Shown: positions 1 to 5,325 of the stretch, in pieces
Position numbering within the stretch: the stretch's first letter is position 1
Layout of the letters: each line of letters begins with the position of its first letter
Assembly: GCA_003133815.1 (NCBI GenBank)
Contig: PKZR01000418.1
Span: forward strand, 1 to 6,650
From: Limisphaerales bacterium
Lineage (GTDB): Bacteria; Verrucomicrobiota; Verrucomicrobiia; Limisphaerales; UBA11358
DNA: 6,650 nucleotides
Direction: 5' to 3'
The notes under the pieces: generated by a model
Seen by the model: the letters and a program-made list of their open reading frames with translations, nothing else
What the model was told of the DNA's origin: nothing
The model's database searches: none
Translations under genes and position numbers: made by a program

Positions 1-144
1 CTGGAACAACATTGCACCCATCCGGATTTTTTCCTCCCTCTATTTCATCGGAACTAAATGGGTCGCTGGCAAAATGAATGGATTCACCTGTCACTTAATT
101 GTAACGTCCCGCACACACACGAGAATGTTACCATTTACACCTTG
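1..144. other. upstream region of the pseudopilin gene
   Basis: No gene can be supported here. A frame open from base 1 ends at TAA (55-57), but 18 codons are too few to call it the tail of an upstream gene. An ATG at 58 would extend the pseudopilin by 29 residues, which is incompatible with the short leader of this family. A short inverted pair GTAAC (101-105) / GTTAC (127-131) lies just before the chosen start; its significance is unclear. No convincing -35/-10 pair or Shine-Dalgarno sequence was found. Confidence 0.4.
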
Positions 145-858
145 ATGAAATATAAACGCCGCGCCGCATCGGCTTTCACGCTCGTCGAACTGCTCGTCGT
201 CATCGCCATCATTGCCATTTTGGCCGCGATGCTGCTGCCGGTGCTTGCCGCCGTCAAGAACAGCGCCAAAAGAAGCAAGGCCAGGGTCGAGGAACAAAGC
301 ATCGCCACCGCCGTTGAAGGCTACGATTCCGCTTATGGCCGCCTTCCGGTTTCAAGCGCGGCGCAAAACGCGGCGGGAACGGGCGATTTCACCTACGGCG
401 CAGCCTTTAACGGCGGGAACTTCCTTAACCCCGCTTATCCCACGAACAATTCCGAGGTGATTGCCATCCTGATGGACAACACCCAGCTGACGGTGAACGC
501 AAACCACGTCAAAAACCCGCAGCAGACAAAATTCCTCAATGGCACGCCGGTGAGCGACCCCACATTGCCCGGCGTCGGCCCGGATTTGGTCTATCGCGAC
601 CCCTGGGGCAATCCCTATGTCATCACCATGGATTTGAATTACGACGACATGTGCAAGGACGCGTTTTATTCCTCGGACAAAGTGTCCCATGGCGGACTCA
701 ACGGATTGGTAAATCCAGACGGACCAACTGCGACGACAGACAACTGGCAATGCCGTGGCAAAGTCATGGTCTGGTCCGCCGGGTCGGACGGGAAAGTTGA
801 CACCGAAGATCCCGCCACAGATTGGGAAAACAGGAACAACGTCCTGAGCTGGCAGTAA
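145..858 (+). CDS. type II secretion/type IV pilus-like pseudopilin (GspG-like prepilin)
   Basis: A 237-residue secreted filament subunit of the prepilin N-terminal methylation family, inserted in the inner membrane and assembled into a short pseudopilus or pilus after cleavage by prepilin peptidase. The ATG at 145 gives a basic 10-residue leader (MKYKRRAASA) followed by FTLVE, with the conserved Glu at mature position 5. A hydrophobic helix (about 11-37) follows, then a helix containing YDSAYGRLP (60-68). The residue before the cleavage site is Ala instead of the usual Gly. The globular part has DPWGNPYVI (152-160), typical of GspG-like proteins, and ends with an acidic SAGSDGKVDTED (211-222) and NNVLSW stretch resembling the GspG calcium-binding loop. 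The only cysteines are at 170 and 203, a possible disulfide. No Shine-Dalgarno sequence is evident. No other secretion gene is in the window, so it is probably one of many dispersed pseudopilins; its precise filament is unknown. Confidence 0.85.
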   Translation: MKYKRRAASAFTLVELLVVIAIIAILAAMLLPVLAAVKNSAKRSKARVEEQSIATAVEGYDSAYGRLPVSSAAQNAAGTGDFTYGAAFNGGNFLNPAYPTNNSEVIAILMDNTQLTVNANHVKNPQQTKFLNGTPVSDPTLPGVGPDLVYRDPWGNPYVITMDLNYDDMCKDAFYSSDKVSHGGLNGLVNPDGPTATTDNWQCRGKVMVWSAGSDGKVDTEDPATDWENRNNVLSWQ

Positions 859-948
859 ACTCGCGCGGATTTGCCGGACAATTCCATCCACCCCACAAAA
901 GAGACCTCTGTAAAACCATCCATCAAACGTGGCGGCGTCCCGGCAGAG

Positions 949-963
949 TGTTCCGAAGGAACA
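949..963 (+). terminator. small hairpin downstream of the pseudopilin gene, possible transcript end
   Basis: TGTTCC (949-954) and GGAACA (958-963) are perfect inverted arms of six bases around a GAA loop, about 90 bases after the pseudopilin stop. No T-tract follows, so it is not a canonical intrinsic terminator. It could be a 3'-end stabilising hairpin or chance. Confidence 0.2.
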
Positions 964-1170
964 ATTGAGAACCCATTCCGTCACACCTGCACCGGGAAAT
1001 CTAGCCGCCATATTCTTTTGCTTCGGGATTGTATTTGTCTATATCCGAGGAGAGAGGGAGTGGGAGCGATGCGAGCAGGCGTATGAAAAGACATGAGCTT
1101 TCCAGCCAATAATTCTCCCGAGCCAAACAAATTGTCGCCAACCACCCCGGCGTGAAGTGAAACAACATCC

Positions 1171-1208
1171 TCCCTCACCCAAGCCCACCCGTTCGAGGCG
1201 GAGAGGGA
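1171..1208 (-). terminator. imperfect hairpin directly after aceE, possible terminator or decayed dispersed repeat
   Basis: Read on the minus strand just after the aceE stop, TCCCTC (1208-1203) pairs with GAGGGA (1176-1171). Inside it, CCGCC (1201-1197) pairs with GGTGG (1189-1185) through one G-U pair, leaving a TCGAACG loop and an asymmetric bulge. No U-run follows, so termination is uncertain. The CCCTCACCC...GAGAGGG outline also resembles widespread extragenic palindromes of GC-rich genomes, from memory. Confidence 0.3.
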
Positions 1209-1209
1209 A

Positions 1210-3906
1210 TTATACAATCTGCGGCTGGACCTTTTCAGGATCAACGCCCAGATCTTTGATGGCTTGCGCCACGACTTCGCAGCCGATGATGTTCTTTTCC
1301 GCCAGCGCGTAGAGCGTGCCGATGACGGTGGATTCAACGTCCATGCCGAAGAACCGGCGCAAACGCGCGCGTGTGTCGCTGCGGCCAAAGCCGTCCGTCC
1401 CCAGCGTGAACAATCCGCCCGGCACCCACGGCGCAATCTGGTCTGGCACGGTGCGGATGTTGTCGGACACGGCCACGAATGTCCCCTGCTCTTTCGCAAG
1501 GAGATTTTCCAAGTAGGATTTCTTTGGCGGCTCGGTGGGATGCATCATGTTCCAGCGCTGGCAGCGGATGGCATCGGTGCGGAGCAGCTTGTAGCTGGTC
1601 GCGCTCCAGACATCGGCGGAGACGTCGTAGCGTTCCGAGAGAATTTCCTGCGCCTTGAGCGCGGATTGGATGATCGGCCCGCTGCCTAGGATATGAGCCT
1701 TGACTTTTTTGCCTTCGGCGCCGGACTTGAATTTATACAGGCCCTTCAGGATTCCGTCCTCGACTCCCGGAGGCATCGGCGGCATGGCATGATTTTCGTT
1801 GTAAAGCGCGATGTAATAGAAAATGTCCTCATTCTCCACATACATCCGGCGCAATCCGTCGGACACGATGACGGCAAGTTCGTAACCGAACGCCGGGTCG
1901 TATGGCAGGCAGGTGGGGATGGTGCTGGCGTGCAGCAGGCTGTGTCCGTCCTGATGTTGCAGGCCCTCGCCGTTGAGCGTGGTGCGGCCGGAAGTCGCGC
2001 CGAGCAAAAATCCCTTCGCCCGGATGTCGCCCGCGAGCCAGAACAGATCGCCGACGCGCTGCGGCCCGAACATGGAGTAGTAAATGTAGAACGGAATCGT
2101 AGGCACGCCGTGCGAGGCATAGCTCGTGCCCGCCGCGATGAACGACGCCATCGAGCCGGCTTCGCTGATGCCTTCCTCGAGAATCTGCCCGTCCTTCGCC
2201 TCGTGATAAAAAAGCAGCGAACTGCTGTCCACCGGGTCGTAAAGCTGGCCTTTGGACGAGTAAATCCCGATTTCGCGGAACAGCGCGTCGAGGCCGAACG
2301 TGCGCGCCTCGTCGGGGATGATGGGCACGATGTTTTTGCTGATGCCCTTGTGCCGGAGCAAAATCGTCACCAGCCGCACGAACGCCATCGTCGTGGAGGC
2401 TTCCATGGCCGAGCCTTTGGAAAATTCGGTGAAGTAATCGAGCTTCGGCACGTCAAGCACCGCCGGCTTGACGATGCGCGCGGGCACAAACCCGCCAAGC
2501 GCCTTGCGCCGTTCGAGCAGGTATTTTGTCTCCGGGCTGTCCGCAGGCGGACGATAGAACGGCGTTTCGGCAATCACGTCGTCCGAGATGGGAATTCCGA
2601 AGCGCTCGCGAAATTCGCGCAGCTCCTTCTCGTTCATTTTCTTCTGCTGGTGCGAAATGTTTTTGCCTTCGCCGGCCTCGCCAAGGCCGTAGCCCTTGAC
2701 GGTCTTTGCAAGCACGACCGTCGGGCGCCCCTTGTGATCCATCGCAGATTTGTAGGCCGCATACATTTTGCGAACATCGTGCCCGCCGCGCAGCAATTTG
2801 GAAATCTGCCCGTCGCTCAAATGATTCACGAGCTCCAGCAACTGCGGATACTTGCCGAAGAAATGCTGGCGCGTGTAGCTGCCCGGCTCGACGATATATT
2901 TCTGGTAATCGCCGTCCACGCATTCCTCCATGCGCTGCAGCAGCAGGCCGGTCTTGTCGCGCTTGATGATGTCGTCCCACTCGGTTCCCCAGATCACCTT
3001 GATGACGTTCCAGCCCGCGCCGTGGAACAGGCCTTCGAGTTCCTGGATAATTTTTCCGTTGCCACGCACCGGGCCGTCGAGGCGCTGGAGATTGCAATTC
3101 ACCACCCAGATGATGTTGTCGAGATTTTCGCGAGCGGCTAGAGTGATGGCTCCCAGCGATTCCGGCTCGTCCGATTCGCCGTCGCCGAGGAACGCCCAGA
3201 CCTTCGGCTCTTCCTTCCAGTTCGTCAGCCCGCGCGCCTGCAAATAACGGTTGAAGCGAGCCTGATACAGCGACATGATCGGGCCAAGACCCATTGAGAC
3301 CGTCGGAAACTGCCAGAAATCCGGCATCAAATACGGATGCGGATACGACGACAGGCCCCCGCCCTCGGCAAGTTCCTGCCGGAAATTCCGAAGGTGCTTC
3401 TCGTCCAACCGGCCTTCAAGAAAAGCCCGCGCATACATTCCAGGCGCGGCGTGACCCTGGAAATAAACCATGTCGCCGGGGAAATCTTCCGTCGCTCCGC
3501 GAAAGAAATGATTCTGCGCCACTTCGTAGAGCGTCGCCGAAGACGCGAACGAAGCGATGTGTCCGCCGACGTTCGTCGTGGAATTCGCCTTCACCACCAT
3601 CGCCATCGCGTTCCAGCGGATAAGGCTCTTGATGCGGCGCTCGATGTCGCGGTCGCCTGGATACGGTGCCTGCTGGTCCGGCGAAATCGTGTTGGCGTAA
3701 GACGTGGTCGGCCCCGCCGACGGACGCGGCGCGGCGCGCAACTGGTCCGCGAGTTTTTCGAGCAGCTTGGCCGTGCGCTCCGGCCCCTGGCTTTCCAGCG
3801 CCATCTCAAAGACCGCCTGTAGCGAATCGCCCGCCTTGTCGCCATTTCCATTTCCAGATGGCGAAGCGAAGGGGGAACGCGAACTGTAAATTTCTTTTTT
3901 CTCCAT
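1210..3906 (-). CDS. aceE: pyruvate dehydrogenase E1 component, homodimeric type
   Basis: The thiamine-diphosphate enzyme that decarboxylates pyruvate and transfers the acetyl group to lipoyl-E2, feeding acetyl-CoA into the TCA cycle in the cytoplasm. The 898-residue product matches E. coli AceE (887 residues) along its whole length. Visible landmarks are GGHIASFASSATLYEV (114-129), QGHAAPGMYAR (150-160), the ThDP/Mg motif GDGES (241-245) with NCN (270-272), and the inner-loop segment GKNISHQ (414-420) holding the active-site His region. PDEARTFG (531-538), EGISEAG (578-584; its second Glu, in SEAG, aligns with the ThDP-activating E571 of E. coli), GEGLQHQDGHS (646-656) and GTDGFGRSD (836-844) follow. 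The first 80 residues are variable, as expected for the E2-binding N-terminus. The start is set at ATG 3906 (MEKKEIYSS); a 20-residue extension from a TTG at 3966 has no family counterpart. No strong Shine-Dalgarno sequence precedes it (only GTGAG, one base away). No aceF or lpd lies downstream, so the gene appears monocistronic. Confidence 0.97.
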   Translation of the reverse strand: MEKKEIYSSRSPFASPSGNGNGDKAGDSLQAVFEMALESQGPERTAKLLEKLADQLRAAPRPSAGPTTSYANTISPDQQAPYPGDRDIERRIKSLIRWNAMAMVVKANSTTNVGGHIASFASSATLYEVAQNHFFRGATEDFPGDMVYFQGHAAPGMYARAFLEGRLDEKHLRNFRQELAEGGGLSSYPHPYLMPDFWQFPTVSMGLGPIMSLYQARFNRYLQARGLTNWKEEPKVWAFLGDGESDEPESLGAITLAARENLDNIIWVVNCNLQRLDGPVRGNGKIIQELEGLFHGAGWNVIKVIWGTEWDDIIKRDKTGLLLQRMEECVDGDYQKYIVEPGSYTRQHFFGKYPQLLELVNHLSDGQISKLLRGGHDVRKMYAAYKSAMDHKGRPTVVLAKTVKGYGLGEAGEGKNISHQQKKMNEKELREFRERFGIPISDDVIAETPFYRPPADSPETKYLLERRKALGGFVPARIVKPAVLDVPKLDYFTEFSKGSAMEASTTMAFVRLVTILLRHKGISKNIVPIIPDEARTFGLDALFREIGIYSSKGQLYDPVDSSSLLFYHEAKDGQILEEGISEAGSMASFIAAGTSYASHGVPTIPFYIYYSMFGPQRVGDLFWLAGDIRAKGFLLGATSGRTTLNGEGLQHQDGHSLLHASTIPTCLPYDPAFGYELAVIVSDGLRRMYVENEDIFYYIALYNENHAMPPMPPGVEDGILKGLYKFKSGAEGKKVKAHILGSGPIIQSALKAQEILSERYDVSADVWSATSYKLLRTDAIRCQRWNMMHPTEPPKKSYLENLLAKEQGTFVAVSDNIRTVPDQIAPWVPGGLFTLGTDGFGRSDTRARLRRFFGMDVESTVIGTLYALAEKNIIGCEVVAQAIKDLGVDPEKVQPQIV

Positions 3907-3993
3907 GCTCACTGTGTTAATCAATTCTTCCTGGCACGCAAAAAGCGCGCAGACAATAAAACCCAACTTGACCCCAAACGCCAGCGAAATCCG
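3907..3993. promoter_or_regulatory. divergent intergenic region between aceE and the lplA-type gene
   Basis: These 87 bases separate the two divergent starts, so promoters for both genes should lie here or within the neighbouring 5' ends. I see no convincing -35/-10 pair. A TTGACC (3968-3973) on the plus strand is too close to the lplA start to serve it as a normal -35 element. The aceE side contains an AGGAAGAA about 20 bases before its ATG, too far for a Shine-Dalgarno sequence. The role is inferred from gene arrangement, not from motifs. Confidence 0.4.
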
Positions 3994-4743
3994 ATGAAGC
4001 TGCTCGACCTCACCCTCCCCTCACCCGCCGAAAATCTGGCGTGCGACGAGGCCCTGCTCGACTGGCGCGATGAAAACGGCGGCGAAGAAATCCTGCGCTT
4101 CTGGAAATCGCATGAAACTTTTATTGTTGTCGGCTACGCAAATAAAGTTGCAACGGAAGTGAATGTCGAAAGCTGCCGCGCTGGACAAATTCCCATTTTC
4201 CGCCGCTGCTCCGGCGGCGGAACGGTTTTGCAGGGCCGGGGATGTTTGAATTACGCGCTCATTTTGGAAATCAAAGAGAATTCGCCGCTCGCCGGGATTT
4301 CCGGTGCGAACAAGTTCATCATGGAACGCAACCGCGAGGCAATTGAGTCCAAAGTCCAAAGTCCAAAGTCCAAAGTCCAAATCTCAATCAACGGCCACAC
4401 GGACTTAACTCTCAACCCTGAACCATCAACCCTCAATAAATTCTCCGGCAATTCGCAGCGCCGCAAAAAGAACTTCCTGCTCTTTCACGGGACTTTTCTT
4501 TTGGATTTCGACCTCGCACTTGTCGGCGAATTGTTGCGCATGCCGTCCAAGCAGCCGGATTACCGTCAAAGCCGCAGCCACGGCGAATTTCTCACCAACT
4601 TGAACTTGCCGTCGGACACGGTGAAAGCCGCATTAATTAAATCGTGGAACGCAACTGAGGAATTGAAAGATTTTCCAAAATCTAAAATCCAAAAACTAGC
4701 CAGGGAGAAGTATTTGACCGGGGAATGGAATTTGAAATTTTAG
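3994..4743 (+). CDS. lplA: lipoate-protein ligase A family protein
   Basis: A 249-residue cytoplasmic BPL/LPL-fold enzyme that would attach lipoate (or octanoate) to the lysine of lipoyl domains such as pyruvate dehydrogenase E2. The N-terminus (LPSPAENLACDEALL) is typical of the family and supports the ATG at 3994, though no clear Shine-Dalgarno sequence is present. The lipoyl-AMP-binding motif is RRCSGGGTVLQGRGCLNYAL (70-89). GHTDL (134-138) is followed by KFSGNSQRR (149-157), whose Lys149 matches the substrate-binding lysine of LplA. FLLFHGTFLLDFD (161-173) and MPSKQPDYRQSRSHGEFL (183-200) follow. Residues 119-130, 138-149 and 227-234 are encoded by tandem heptamer repeats and look like insertions or replacements in an otherwise well-conserved fold. 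The divergent neighbour aceE belongs to the complex that needs lipoylation. The family also includes octanoyltransferases, so ligase versus transferase activity is not settled. The stop overlaps the convergent fumarase-type gene. Confidence 0.85.
   Translation: MKLLDLTLPSPAENLACDEALLDWRDENGGEEILRFWKSHETFIVVGYANKVATEVNVESCRAGQIPIFRRCSGGGTVLQGRGCLNYALILEIKENSPLAGISGANKFIMERNREAIESKVQSPKSKVQISINGHTDLTLNPEPSTLNKFSGNSQRRKKNFLLFHGTFLLDFDLALVGELLRMPSKQPDYRQSRSHGEFLTNLNLPSDTVKAALIKSWNATEELKDFPKSKIQKLAREKYLTGEWNLKF
4346..4382. repeat. tandem heptanucleotide tract 1 (AGTCCAA, five copies)
   Basis: Five perfect consecutive copies of AGTCCAA occupy 4346-4380. Read as TCCAAAG, the same array is four perfect units plus TCCAAAT ending at 4382. 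It lies in the lplA frame, where three heptamers make seven codons, giving the repetitive peptide SKVQSPKSKVQ (119-129). None of the three reading frames of the unit contains a stop, so the gene stays open. A following CTCAATC (4383-4389) resembles the unit of tract 2. Confidence 0.95.
4404..4438. repeat. tandem heptanucleotide tract 2 (degenerate CTCAACC, five copies)
   Basis: Five consecutive degenerate heptamers are readable: CTTAACT, CTCAACC, CTGAACC, ATCAACC and CTCAATA. They encode the LTLNPEPSTLN stretch (138-148) between GHTDL and the KFSGN lysine motif of the lplA-type protein, where relatives usually have only a few residues (from memory). The tract is in the same seven-base register as tract 1, separated by a conserved coding piece. 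Confidence 0.8.
4674..4694. repeat. tandem heptanucleotide tract 3 (TCCAAAA, three copies)
   Basis: TCCAAAA, TCTAAAA and TCCAAAA follow each other directly in the C-terminal part of the lplA-type gene and encode the lysine-rich FPKSKIQK segment (227-234). The unit differs from the TCCAAAG unit of tract 1 only in its last base, so the two tracts probably belong to one repeat family. Confidence 0.75.
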
Positions 4744-5315
4744 AGCCGCTCCGCCAGTGCCGCCTGGCTCTTTGCAAAAATTTCCTTGTGCAGCGAACTG
4801 CCGTGCGAATCCATCGTCACCACTGCTGGAAAATCCGCAATCTCCAGTTCCCAGATCGCCTCCGGCGCGCCGAATTCCTTCATCATATAGACATTGCGGA
4901 CGCGTTTCACGCATTCGGCCAGCACCTGCGCCGCGCCACCTACCGCATGCAAATACACGCAGCCGTATTCCTTGCATGCCGCAAGAGTGCGGTCGCCCAT
5001 GCCGCCCTTTCCGATGACGCCGCGAATTCCAAAATCACGGATGACCTGCCATTGATACGGCTCCTCGCGGATGGACGTGGTCGGGCCGGCTGCGGTGCAT
5101 TTATAGCTGCCGTCGTCCTGTTTCATCATAACCGGGCCGCAGTGGTAAAGAATGCCGTCACGCAAGTTCACTTCCGGCGGCAGCTTGCCGCCCTCGTGGA
5201 GATACTTGTGGACCGCGTCGCGCCCGGTGAACACGATCCCTGAAATCAAAACCTCGTCGCCGACCTTCAGCGCGCGGATTTTTTCTTCGGTGAATGGAAA
5301 GCTTAATTGAATCAT
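4740..5315 (-). CDS. class I fumarase/L(+)-tartrate dehydratase-type hydro-lyase, beta subunit (C-terminal domain)
   Basis: A 191-residue protein of the Fumarase_C family, the non-cluster half of Fe-S fumarate/tartrate hydro-lyases that interconvert fumarate and malate or dehydrate tartrate in the cytoplasm. Diagnostic segments are FTGRDAVH (29-36), YHCGPV (57-62), AAGPTTSIRE (75-84), GVIGKGGMGDRT (99-110), HAVGGAA (123-129) and FGAPEAIWELEI (148-159). Arg32, Thr79, Arg83 and Lys103 correspond in spacing to substrate-binding residues known from the Leishmania enzyme (recalled). The residue after Arg83 is Glu where Met is common. The length is that of a stand-alone beta subunit. The [4Fe-4S]-binding alpha subunit is not adjacent on either side and must be encoded elsewhere if the enzyme is active. 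A good Shine-Dalgarno sequence fixes the ATG at 5315. It follows the DUF2723/TPR-type gene by 10 bases, suggesting one transcript. Fumarate versus tartrate specificity cannot be read from the sequence. Confidence 0.88.
   Translation of the reverse strand: MIQLSFPFTEEKIRALKVGDEVLISGIVFTGRDAVHKYLHEGGKLPPEVNLRDGILYHCGPVMMKQDDGSYKCTAAGPTTSIREEPYQWQVIRDFGIRGVIGKGGMGDRTLAACKEYGCVYLHAVGGAAQVLAECVKRVRNVYMMKEFGAPEAIWELEIADFPAVVTMDSHGSSLHKEIFAKSQAALAERL
4742..4771 (+). terminator. possible hairpin at the end of the lplA-type gene
   Basis: AGAGCC (4742-4747) and GGCTCT (4766-4771) are inverted six-base arms starting within the lplA stop codon, with an 18-base loop and a short TTT ending. An alternative CCAG/CTGG pairing competes inside. 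It lies within the 3' coding end of the convergent gene, so it may be chance. Confidence 0.2.
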
Positions 5316-5319
5316 GAAA

Positions 5320-5324
5320 CTCCT
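5320..5324 (-). promoter_or_regulatory. Shine-Dalgarno sequence of the fumarase-type subunit
   Basis: AGGAG on the minus strand sits four bases before the ATG at 5315 and immediately after the stop codon of the upstream DUF2723/TPR-type gene. It is the clearest ribosome binding site in the window. It supports both the chosen start and translation from a shared mRNA. Confidence 0.75.
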
Positions 5325-5325
5325 G

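Larger units (their letters stand above)
859..1209. other. non-coding stretch between convergent genes
   Basis: This 351-base region lies between the 3' ends of the pseudopilin gene and aceE. Short open frames exist on both strands (for example 871-1086, +), but none has a recognisable domain, a Shine-Dalgarno sequence or protein-like composition, so no gene is called. It holds a small perfect hairpin at 949-963 and a CCCTC-type imperfect inverted repeat at 1171-1208. A purine-rich run (about 1048-1066) contains GAGGGAG (1054-1060), the reverse complement of CTCCCTC at 1170-1176. The region may carry decayed dispersed repeats and the two transcription ends. Confidence 0.6.

Noticed and set aside
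1..57. Open frame ending at TAA 55-57 as the tail of an upstream gene
   Set aside because: Only 18 codons are visible, with no recognisable motif, so it cannot be distinguished from chance.
101..131. GTAAC/GTTAC inverted pair as an operator before the pseudopilin gene
   Set aside because: Five-base arms with a 21-base gap are expected by chance and match no operator I recognise.
58..144. Longer pseudopilin start at ATG 58
   Set aside because: It would place 29 extra, non-signal-like residues before the short basic leader required by prepilin peptidase; ATG 145 gives a normal 10-residue leader.
352..1011. Minus-strand open frame of 219 codons over the pseudopilin gene
   Set aside because: Antisense to a recognisable pseudopilin, with no motif of its own and a continuation into non-coding sequence.
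871..1086. Small plus-strand open frame in the gap after the pseudopilin
   Set aside because: No Shine-Dalgarno sequence, no domain or signal, and unremarkable composition; treated as non-coding.
1693..3141. Long plus-strand open frame of 482 codons opposite aceE
   Set aside because: It lies wholly antisense to the strongly conserved aceE, is rich in His, Arg and Ala as expected for a GC-rich shadow frame, and shows no domain.
3907..3966. N-terminal extension of aceE from a TTG at 3966
   Set aside because: The extra residues have no counterpart in AceE, the start codon is rare, and the ATG at 3906 gives the expected length.
4346..4382. CRISPR array reading of the AGTCCAA repeats
   Set aside because: The units are seven bases with no spacers, so this is a simple tandem repeat.
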